From the NCBI GenBank assembly GCA_016287065.1, contig JAEEVB010000096.1, positions 1-8,578 of the forward strand: a DNA stretch of 8,578 nt, given 5' to 3'. Below are positions 1 through 5,911 of this stretch, one piece after another. This DNA is from Muribaculaceae bacterium. GTDB lineage: Bacteria > Bacteroidota > Bacteroidia > Bacteroidales > Muribaculaceae. Position numbers and translations under genes: made by a program. Position 1 is the stretch's first letter, and each line of letters starts with the position of its first letter. The notes beneath the pieces are model-generated. The model did no database searches. It was not told the DNA's origin and saw only the letters and a program-made list of their open reading frames with translations.

Positions 1-2
1 CC

Positions 3-3000
3 GTCAACGACCTCACCAGTCTGCCCTCGGGCACCTACAAGGTGGGCGTACGACTCGCCGAGGAGAAGAGCACCTACTTCACCAAGGCCAAAGTCACTCT
101 CTACAAGCCCACCGACAAGCAAGCGCCCATCGACGACTGCCCCATCTGGATTCCCAGCACAGGTCGCAAGGTTGATGCCAAGAATGTGGCACACATCACC
201 ATCGGCACAAGTGCTCCCGTTTCACACATCTATTATGTGGCCTCGTCGCGCAACAAGGTGCGAAGCGAAGGCTGGATCACCTACAAGCCTGGCATCCACG
301 ACTTCCAGATTCAGATTCCCAACGAACCCGAGGAATACATTACAGTCGAGTTCTTCAATGTCTACAAGGGCGAGAGCTACAACAAGACGGTGAGAATGAT
401 TTCAGAGGCCAACAAGGAGCAACTCAAGGTGAAAGTCGTCTCATTCCGCGACAAGCTTGTGCCGGGCACTCATGAAAAGTGGACCTTCCAGCTCGTCGAC
501 AAGAAAGGCAATCCGCGCAACGGCGCCATGATTTTCGAGATGTTCGACAAGGCGCTCAACACACTCAGCGACAACACCTGGAGTTTCTACCCCAGCCTGC
601 GCAGCATCACCTCCTACAATCTCACATTCAGCGGACTCAAGGGCTACAATTACATCTACACCAACTGGTCAAAGAAAAATGAGCGTACTGGTGACTTTGA
701 ACTGCCCGAACTCAACACCTACGACATGGACATCTTCTCCTTCAACGGTGGCATTGTGGCACTGGGCGCAGCCGCTGGCGACAGAGTTTTAATGAAGACG
801 GCCTCAGCTCGCATGCTAGAAGACAACTATGCCTCGGCCGAAATGGCTGAAGACAATACTGCTCTCGGAGTATTGGAAAATGGCATGGCAAGCGCCGATG
901 AGGAGGAGGCCAAAGAAGTGAATCAGAGAAACCTCGACAAGGTGCAGATGCGCGAAAACGATGTCAAGACGGCCCTGTGGATGCCCAGTCTCGTCACCGA
1001 CGCCAAGGGCAATGTATCGGTCGAGTTCGAGGCACCCAACTTCAACACCACCTGGCTGATACAGGCCATAGCCTACTCCGCCAACCTCTATGCCGACAAA
1101 CTCAGCCTCGAGATGCTCACCCAAAAGCCGCTCATGGTCAAGGCAAGCCTACCACGATTCCTGCGTCAGGGCGACAAGGCCACCCTTGCCGCTCAGGTGC
1201 AGAATGCTACCGACAAGGTGACCAAGTGCGATGCCGTCATCGAACTCTTCGACCCGCGCACTGGCGATGTCATTGCCTCGCGCAACTTCAACGAAACGCT
1301 GCAACCCATGGGCACCAACCCCGTCACCATCGACTGGACCGTGCCACAGGATATGCCTTTCGTCGGATTCCGCATCAAGGCCGCCAACGATGTGTTTGGC
1401 GATGGCGAGCAGGTTATGCTGCCCGTCCTCGAGTCCATCTCTCCCGTGATTGAGACCAAGCCCTTCTTCATCAATCCCGGCGATCCCACTTTCAACTTCA
1501 AGATGCCGGTATTCCCCAACGATGCCCGCGTCACCCTCGAGTATTGCGACAATCCCGTGTGGTATTGCATCACAGCGCTGCCCACCATCTTCAACAACAA
1601 CTATGGCATCTCCACTTCGTTGGCACACAGCCTCTATGCCATCACGCTGGCACAAGGCGTAGCCAAGTCGCAGCCACAAATCAAGGAGGCCATTACCTAC
1701 TGGAAGCAGCACAACGAGGACTCTACCCTCGTGTCGATGCTCGCCAAGAACGGCGACCTCAAGATTGGCACACTGCTCGCTTCGCCCTGGCTTGAGGAAT
1801 CTGACCGACAGACCCTGCGCATGTCGAAACTCGACGAACTCTTCGACGAGGTGAAGATGAAAGATGAGCATGACCGCATCGTCGAGTCGCTCCGCGACCT
1901 TCAGATGCCTGACGGCGGCTGGACATGGTATCGCTACCCGCAGTGCAAATCATCGCTCTGGGCTACCGAGACCATCCTCGAAATCATCGGCGAACTCAAC
2001 CACCTGGGTTACCTCACCGACGATGACGCCATCAACGACATGGTGAAACGCGCTATGGTGTACTATGACAAAGAGTATGTCGAAATCCTCAAGGAACGCC
2101 AGAAGTACAACAAGAACGACTACACCGGATTCTCCAGCTATGTCTATGTCCGCTCACTCTTCAAGGGCCTACCGCTGAGCAAGGACAACGCCGACCTCAT
2201 GAAGAAGGCACTCAAGGCCATGAAGAAAGAATGGAAGGGACTCTCACTGGGTCAGAAAGCATTCTTCGCCATGGCCCTTAACCGCAACGATGATCAGAAG
2301 ACGGCCAAAGACATCATGGAATCAATCCGCCAGTTCTCCATCGTCAAACCCGAATTGGGCATGTACTGGGACAACCTGCAGAATGGTGGATGGTACTTCT
2401 TCGACAAGGTGGCGGTCACTTCAGCCATCGTCCAGGCCTTCCACGAGATTGACCCGCGCCAAGAAGAAATCGACCTCATCCGCAAGTGGATCCTGCTCAT
2501 GAAGCAGTCTAACGACTGGGGCAGTTCAAGCCTTGCCGCCGATGCCATCTACTCACTGCTCGCCACAGGCTCACAATGGCTCTCGCGCAACGAGATGCCC
2601 GCCATCACCCTCAACGGTCAGCAGCTTGAGTTCGACAAGGTGGCTCAATACCTGGGCTACTGCCGCACACAGATTCCAGCCGTCAGCAATGCCGAACTCG
2701 TCATCGACCGCAACGGCAACAATCCCGCTTGGGGCGCCGTTTACTGCCAGTACAAGGCTCCCATGGAGCAGGTCAAGGAATACAGCATCACCGAGATATC
2801 GATCACCAAGGAGTTCTACGTCTACGCGCAGGATGGAACCCTGCACACAGCCAACGAACTCAAGGTGGGCGACAAAGTGCAGGTGCGCACCGTCATCAAG
2901 AACAACACGGACCTCGACTATGTGACCGTGACCGACGAGCGCGGCGCTTGCTTCGAACCCGTCGACCAGAAATCGGGCTATCGCTATCAAGACAGGTCAT

Positions 3001-3197
3001 ACCTCTATCTTGAAACCAAGGATGCCTCTACCAACATCTTCTTCGACGACCTGCGCAAGGGCACACATGTCATCACCTACGATGTGTTCGTCACCGCTCC
3101 GGGACAATACAATGTGGGCATCGCTACAGCTCAGTGCCAGTATGCTCCGCAAATATCGGCACACTCGGCCGGCCGTGTCATCACCATCAAGCCCTAA
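3..3197 (+). CDS. Alpha-2-macroglobulin family protein, C-terminal part (5'-truncated by the window)
   Basis: The frame is open from the window edge (VNDLTSLPSGTYKVGVRL...), so the GTG at 42 is an internal valine codon and not a start; 1064 residues are visible. Numbering from that GTG: macroglobulin-type beta domains fill about 1-250; an Ala/Met/acidic low-complexity stretch at about 252-303 sits where the bait region lies in this family; the A2M domain follows at about 308-400 (TALWMPSLVTDAKGNVSVEF, then TTWLIQAIAYS and LPRFLRQGD). An alpha/alpha-toroid like a thioester domain covers about 505-860 (MPDGGWTWYRYP, then ATETILEIIGEL), and a beta-rich receptor-binding-like end closes the protein. 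Bacterial relatives are envelope proteins thought to trap proteases, and Bacteroidota members are often near 1900 residues, so roughly half is missing here. No CxEQ thioester motif is visible; the expected site reads NNNYGISTSLA. The signal sequence would lie outside the window. Family assignment is secure; protease trapping is inference. Confidence 0.9.
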   Translation, partial: VNDLTSLPSGTYKVGVRLAEEKSTYFTKAKVTLYKPTDKQAPIDDCPIWIPSTGRKVDAKNVAHITIGTSAPVSHIYYVASSRNKVRSEGWITYKPGIHDFQIQIPNEPEEYITVEFFNVYKGESYNKTVRMISEANKEQLKVKVVSFRDKLVPGTHEKWTFQLVDKKGNPRNGAMIFEMFDKALNTLSDNTWSFYPSLRSITSYNLTFSGLKGYNYIYTNWSKKNERTGDFELPELNTYDMDIFSFNGGIVALGAAAGDRVLMKTASARMLEDNYASAEMAEDNTALGVLENGMASADEEEAKEVNQRNLDKVQMRENDVKTALWMPSLVTDAKGNVSVEFEAPNFNTTWLIQAIAYSANLYADKLSLEMLTQKPLMVKASLPRFLRQGDKATLAAQVQNATDKVTKCDAVIELFDPRTGDVIASRNFNETLQPMGTNPVTIDWTVPQDMPFVGFRIKAANDVFGDGEQVMLPVLESISPVIETKPFFINPGDPTFNFKMPVFPNDARVTLEYCDNPVWYCITALPTIFNNNYGISTSLAHSLYAITLAQGVAKSQPQIKEAITYWKQHNEDSTLVSMLAKNGDLKIGTLLASPWLEESDRQTLRMSKLDELFDEVKMKDEHDRIVESLRDLQMPDGGWTWYRYPQCKSSLWATETILEIIGELNHLGYLTDDDAINDMVKRAMVYYDKEYVEILKERQKYNKNDYTGFSSYVYVRSLFKGLPLSKDNADLMKKALKAMKKEWKGLSLGQKAFFAMALNRNDDQKTAKDIMESIRQFSIVKPELGMYWDNLQNGGWYFFDKVAVTSAIVQAFHEIDPRQEEIDLIRKWILLMKQSNDWGSSSLAADAIYSLLATGSQWLSRNEMPAITLNGQQLEFDKVAQYLGYCRTQIPAVSNAELVIDRNGNNPAWGAVYCQYKAPMEQVKEYSITEISITKEFYVYAQDGTLHTANELKVGDKVQVRTVIKNNTDLDYVTVTDERGACFEPVDQKSGYRYQDRSYLYLETKDASTNIFFDDLRKGTHVITYDVFVTAPGQYNVGIATAQCQYAPQISAHSAGRVITIKP

Positions 3198-3229
3198 AGT
3201 CCCACGCGACATCGGTCGTGAACAACAAC

Positions 3230-3266
3230 GAGGGAGCCGCTTCACCGCAGCTCCCTCTTTTATTTT
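3230..3266 (+). terminator. Intrinsic terminator of the alpha-2-macroglobulin-like gene
   Basis: A perfect 8-bp stem GAGGGAGC/GCTCCCTC (3230-3237 with 3250-3257), extended by two more pairs after one mismatch, closes a 6-nt loop and is followed directly by TTTTATTTT. It begins 32 nt after the stop codon. Read on the minus strand the hairpin is not followed by a T run, so it should act in the plus direction only. Confidence 0.88.
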
Positions 3267-3280
3267 CCCACCACCATTTT

Positions 3281-3365
3281 CCTATTCTACTATTCACTAT
3301 TTCACTATTCACTATTCTACCATTCTACTACTCTACTACTTTACTATTCTACTACTTTACTACTC
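3281..3365. repeat. Degenerate short tandem repeats, TTCACTA / TACTACT type
   Basis: This spacer between two convergent genes is built from overlapping variants of CTATTC, TTCACTA and TACTACT. The clearest unit is a 16-mer, TACTACTTTACTATTC at 3334-3349, followed at once by TACTACTTTACTACTC at 3350-3365 (15 of 16 identical). The block lies inside a longer stretch, 3251-3390, with no G on the plus strand, which runs into the last codons of the minus-strand Nudix gene. It probably arose by slippage; a role in RNA 3' ends is possible but unproven. Confidence 0.7.
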
Positions 3366-3374
3366 CACAACTCC

Positions 3375-3926
3375 CTATTTCCCTATTTTAGCAAAATACC
3401 TCCACAGCGGGCCTGCCATGAGCGCCTGCTTCATCTCGTCATGCTCAAGCATAGCAAGCACCTCATCGGCGCTCATCAGCACCACCTCAATGTCTTCACT
3501 GGCATCAAGTTGCTGGTCACCGAGCAGTTCCACACCCTCAGCCAGGAAGCAATAGGTCAGGTTGTTGCAAATGCTCGGATTCTGCCCAATCGTCATCACC
3601 AGGCTCCACTTGCCGCCACCATAACCAGTCTCTTCAAGCAGTTCGCGTTTGGCGGCATCAATGGGTTCTTCCCCGGGCTCGCTCACGCCGGCACACAGTT
3701 CGGTGAGCACCTCGTCGAAAGCATGGCGGTACTGTCTGATCATCACAAACTGGCCATCCTTGGTTATGGCAGTCACATTCACCCAGTCAGGATACTCCAG
3801 CACATAGTGTTCGGGGTTGATGCGTCCGTCGGGCAACTGCACCTTGTCAACACGCGCCGTGAGCCACGGTCGCCGTATCAAGTACTTCGTCTCAAGGGTT
3901 TTCCATTTCTTGATTTCCTTTGCCAT
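3375..3926 (-). CDS. Nudix hydrolase, ADP-ribose pyrophosphatase-like
   Basis: This 183-residue cytoplasmic enzyme hydrolyses a nucleoside diphosphate linked to another group. The Nudix box GX5EX7REUXEEXGU is complete at residues 80-102: G80, E86, R94-E95, E98-E99, G101, Y102. These carry the Mg-binding and catalytic glutamates. A proline (P117, in QNPSICNN) lies 15 residues after the box, a position linked in the literature to ADP-ribose pyrophosphatases, and the N-terminal ~45 residues resemble the extra strand region of that subgroup; the exact substrate remains inference. The ATG at 3926 lies 16 nt downstream of the stop of the upstream hydrolase gene, so the two are probably co-transcribed. 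The stop codon lies in the G-free repeat-rich spacer, and no hairpin terminator was found for this strand. Length is normal for the family and the motif is undamaged. Confidence 0.93.
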   Translation of the reverse strand: MAKEIKKWKTLETKYLIRRPWLTARVDKVQLPDGRINPEHYVLEYPDWVNVTAITKDGQFVMIRQYRHAFDEVLTELCAGVSEPGEEPIDAAKRELLEETGYGGGKWSLVMTIGQNPSICNNLTYCFLAEGVELLGDQQLDASEDIEVVLMSADEVLAMLEHDEMKQALMAGPLWRYFAKIGK

Positions 3927-3942
3927 ATCTGTTCTGCATTTA

Positions 3943-4950
3943 TTATTTCACCTTATTCTTAAAATACGAGGCAGCACGCAAAGCCATATTCTCGCGCAAC
4001 GGCTCGCGGTAGAACCATAGCTCACGAGTGTGATAATTGCCCTCCTTGCCAAAGAGTGGTAGCACATAGTTGGTGCCGGTAAAGCCGTCCACCAGCAGCA
4101 GATGCGTAGCCGGATCAAGGCGCACCGTCAGGGTATCGGCTGGATGCACGCCTTCTTGCTGACCGGGCGAGGGAACCGTCACCAGTGTGGCTGGCGTAGC
4201 GTCAGTGCGCCAGTTCACAGGATTAATGGCCACTGCATTGTCATCGCCTAGCAAGTGCACCACGCAACTTGGGTCGCGCACCGAGTTGTAGCAAATGGTT
4301 ACACCTGTGTCGTCGGCGCCCTGCGCTGGCACAATCTTGTCGCAAGCATCAACCAGCCGTTGCGGCACATTGGCCCCTATCACATAGGCAGCTATCATGC
4401 GGTCGTAGGTGACACTGTCCATTTCCTGCAACAGGTGCAGCACCAGCATCGCACCTTGGCTGAAACCGGCCAGAATGAATGGCCGGCCTCCGTTCATGTG
4501 CTTCAGGTAGTGGCGGAATGCCCTGCTCACATCTTCCTCGGCCAGTGGCAAACGCATCGACAGCACACTGTCGGTCATGAATGCCTGCATCGTGCATTGG
4601 CGGTAGTAAGGCGAATAATAGTTAAGATTACCGCTCAGCAAGTAGTCTACACCAGCCATTTCGCCATAATAGGCCTCACGCACCTGGTCATTGTAGGTAT
4701 CGGCAAAGTGGAACACCGGGCTACCGGGCAACTGGTAGTCGTCGGTTTCGGTCGATATTACATAGAAAATGTCGGCTTCGGCATCACGGTCCTGCACATA
4801 CCACTGCGTCATGTCGTTATAATCGGGAGCAGCGGGCAGCGCGCCATCAATCACATGCCAAGACTGAGCATTTCGAGCGCACAACGGCATGGCCACACAC
4901 ACCATAACCAGTAGGCCCAGCAACCTCTTTACTACATTGTTTCGTTTCAT
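3943..4950 (-). CDS. Exported DUF3089-like alpha/beta hydrolase
   Basis: Starting at the ATG at 4950, the product is 335 residues. It opens with a typical signal peptide: KRNNVVKR, then the hydrophobic LLGLLVMVCVAM, with likely cleavage after LCA (residues 23-25). The nearby cysteine does not fit a lipobox, so a soluble periplasmic or secreted protein is expected. The order WYVQDR, ADIFYVISTET, then the nucleophile elbow GFSQG (S164 in residues 162-166), fits the DUF3089 branch of alpha/beta hydrolases. H307 (NYHTRELWFYREPLREN) is the likely catalytic histidine; the acid is uncertain, D288 being a candidate. The substrate is unknown; ester or peptide-like bonds are possible. An in-frame ATG 66 nt further upstream (5016) was rejected because it lies upstream of the promoter candidate at 4978-4985 and would put 22 polar residues ahead of the signal peptide. 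First gene of an operon with the Nudix gene. Confidence 0.85.
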   Translation of the reverse strand: MKRNNVVKRLLGLLVMVCVAMPLCARNAQSWHVIDGALPAAPDYNDMTQWYVQDRDAEADIFYVISTETDDYQLPGSPVFHFADTYNDQVREAYYGEMAGVDYLLSGNLNYYSPYYRQCTMQAFMTDSVLSMRLPLAEEDVSRAFRHYLKHMNGGRPFILAGFSQGAMLVLHLLQEMDSVTYDRMIAAYVIGANVPQRLVDACDKIVPAQGADDTGVTICYNSVRDPSCVVHLLGDDNAVAINPVNWRTDATPATLVTVPSPGQQEGVHPADTLTVRLDPATHLLLVDGFTGTNYVLPLFGKEGNYHTRELWFYREPLRENMALRAASYFKNKVK

Positions 4951-4977
4951 CTTTTTGTCAATATTAGTTTTACATGA

Positions 4978-4985
4978 CAAACTTA
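4978..4985 (-). promoter_or_regulatory. Promoter -7 box of the hydrolase-Nudix operon
   Basis: Read on the minus strand this is TAAGTTTG, an exact match to the Bacteroidota -7 consensus TAnnTTTG. It predicts a start of transcription near 4971 and a leader of about 20 nt before the ATG at 4950. No good -33 TTTG is present; only T-rich sequence lies at the expected distance. The box supports the shorter start of the hydrolase gene. Confidence 0.6.
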
Positions 4986-5027
4986 CCACTTTTTCCTGAA
5001 AAATGAGTCGTTTCACCTAGAAAAAAA

Positions 5028-5041
5028 CTGCAAGGTTGCAG
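5028..5041. promoter_or_regulatory. Palindrome CTGCAAggTTGCAG between divergent promoters
   Basis: Two perfect 6-bp arms, CTGCAA and TTGCAG, are separated by two bases. The site lies between the promoter of the minus-strand hydrolase operon and that of the plus-strand VWA gene, 27 nt upstream of the latter's -7 box. It could be an operator for a dimeric regulator. Another reading is a small minus-strand terminator, since a 5-bp stem with a 4-nt loop is followed on that strand by seven T. No regulator gene lies beside it. Confidence 0.4.
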
Positions 5042-5068
5042 AAAAATAATGTACCTGTTTTTCCATTG

Positions 5069-5076
5069 TAAATTTG
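5069..5076 (+). promoter_or_regulatory. Promoter -7 box of the VWA gene
   Basis: TAAATTTG matches TAnnTTTG exactly. It predicts transcription from about 5083 and a leader of about 42 nt to the ATG at 5125. Upstream there is only a T-rich stretch and no clear -33 TTTG. The box overlaps an in-frame ATG at 5074, which therefore should not be the start codon. Confidence 0.6.
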
Positions 5077-5124
5077 CATCAGAAATCAAATGAACAATTA
5101 TTCACTTTCAAAATTTTTGATATT

Positions 5125-5802
5125 ATGGAAACTACAAACAAAACCAAAATCTACAATGTGATTATCCTCGACAAGAGTGGCTCAATGTCTACCATTGCAA
5201 AGCAAGCAGTCGATGGTGTGAACGAAACCTTGGGCGGCATCCGCTCTAGCCAGTTAAAGGACCCCACACAAGACAACTACGTGACTCTCGTAGCTTTCTG
5301 CGGTTGTGAACTGCGCACCATCTACGACAACACACCCATTGCCGAGGTACGTGACATCACTCCTAACGACTACCGACCCTGCTGCATGACACCTCTCTAC
5401 GACGCAGTAGGCACAACCATCACACGTCTCCACCCTATCGTGAACGAGAACAAGGGTGCAGCAGCAGTCACCATCATTACCGATGGCTATGAGAATGCCT
5501 CACGCGAGTACAGCGGCAAGGCCATCAAGGACCTCATCGAGCGCTACAAGAACGAAGCGTGGATGTTTGCCTATATCGGAGCCGACCACGATGTGGAGAA
5601 AGTGGCAGCACAGATGTCAATCGATAACACACTGGTGTTCGACAAGACCGAAGCAGGAACAAGAGAGATGTTTGCAAAGCATAAACGATCACGTTCACAC
5701 TGGGCTTTCCTGAGATCAAGTCTCTCTAGACAGGTCTTTGAAAGCGATGATGATCGCCTGCAAGCCGAGCGAAAAGCCAACAAAGGCTTCTTCGACCTTT
5801 AA
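5125..5802 (+). CDS. VWA-domain protein with complete MIDAS
   Basis: The product has 225 residues from METTNKTKIYN and is nearly all one von Willebrand factor A domain. The metal-ion-dependent adhesion site is complete: D16-K-S18-G-S20 (ILDKSGSM), T89 (CCMTPLYDAV) and D120 (TIITDGYEN). There is no signal peptide or membrane segment, so it should be cytoplasmic, unlike the Bat-type membrane VWA proteins of the phylum. VWA domains of this kind bind partner proteins through a divalent metal; the partner here is unknown. All four cysteines fall in two pairs, C59-x-C61 and C86-C87, the latter just ahead of the MIDAS threonine. After about residue 184 the tail is charged and of no known domain (KHKRSRSHW, then a GFFDL end). 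The gene is flanked by its own promoter and terminator and so appears monocistronic. The domain call is firm; the role is not known. Confidence 0.88.
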   Translation: METTNKTKIYNVIILDKSGSMSTIAKQAVDGVNETLGGIRSSQLKDPTQDNYVTLVAFCGCELRTIYDNTPIAEVRDITPNDYRPCCMTPLYDAVGTTITRLHPIVNENKGAAAVTIITDGYENASREYSGKAIKDLIERYKNEAWMFAYIGADHDVEKVAAQMSIDNTLVFDKTEAGTREMFAKHKRSRSHWAFLRSSLSRQVFESDDDRLQAERKANKGFFDL

Positions 5803-5834
5803 TCGCGTCACCTGAACAAATAATATGAATATTT

Positions 5835-5844
5835 TGACGCATTT
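5835..5844 (+). promoter_or_regulatory. Decamer TGACGCATTT upstream of a -7 box (copy 1)
   Basis: The decamer lies 5 nt upstream of the -7 box at 5850-5857. The same ten bases occur 4 nt upstream of the -7 box of gmd (7197-7206). It occupies the spacer between the -33 and -7 regions, so it could be an extended promoter element or a regulator site. Confidence 0.4.
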
Positions 5845-5849
5845 GGCAT

Positions 5850-5857
5850 TATTTTTG
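5850..5857 (+). promoter_or_regulatory. Promoter -7 box of the unknown 395-residue gene
   Basis: TATTTTTG matches TAnnTTTG exactly. Transcription would start near 5863, just at the foot of the hairpin at 5864-5887, with a leader of about 48 nt to the ATG at 5912. No -33 TTTG at the usual spacing; a TTTG at 5833-5836 is too close. Confidence 0.5.
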
Positions 5858-5863
5858 TAATTT

Positions 5864-5890
5864 AAAGGGTGATTTATTTCACCCTTTTTT
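5864..5890 (+). terminator. Intrinsic terminator after the VWA gene, inside the next gene's leader
   Basis: A perfect 9-bp stem AAAGGGTGA/TCACCCTTT (5864-5872 with 5879-5887) with a 6-nt loop ends in a run of six T (5885-5890). It lies about 60 nt after the VWA stop codon. It also lies just downstream of the -7 box of the following gene, so transcripts from that promoter would carry it at the 5' end. On the minus strand the T run is only three bases, so activity there should be weak. Confidence 0.8.
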
Positions 5891-5911
5891 CATCTAAATA
5901 AAACTACCGTA

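Noticed and set aside
1149..1871. Open frame of 240 codons on the minus strand within the alpha-2-macroglobulin-like gene
   Set aside because: Antisense shadow of a strongly supported coding region; no promoter box, no motif, repetitive valine/glycine/leucine composition.
3281..3365. CRISPR array
   Set aside because: Units are short, degenerate and contiguous, without constant repeats and unique spacers, and no cas gene is nearby.
3441..3962. Open frame of 173 codons on the plus strand opposite the Nudix gene
   Set aside because: Overlaps a complete Nudix gene; no motif of its own.
4255..4914. Open frame of 219 codons on the plus strand opposite the DUF3089-like gene
   Set aside because: Histidine/valine-rich shadow translation without any family resemblance; the minus-strand gene has a signal peptide and catalytic motif.
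4951..5016. Upstream start (ATG at 5016) for the exported hydrolase
   Set aside because: It would lie upstream of the -7 box at 4978-4985 and would bury the signal peptide behind 22 extra residues.
5074..5124. Upstream start (ATG at 5074) for the VWA protein
   Set aside because: The codon overlaps the TAAATTTG promoter box, so it would not be in the mRNA; METTNKTKIYN at 5125 fits the beginning of a VWA domain better.
5825..5860. Eleven-codon frame MNILTHLALFL as a possible leader peptide
   Set aside because: It spans the predicted promoter and ends just before the predicted start of transcription, so it would not be on the downstream mRNA; no codon pattern suggests attenuation.
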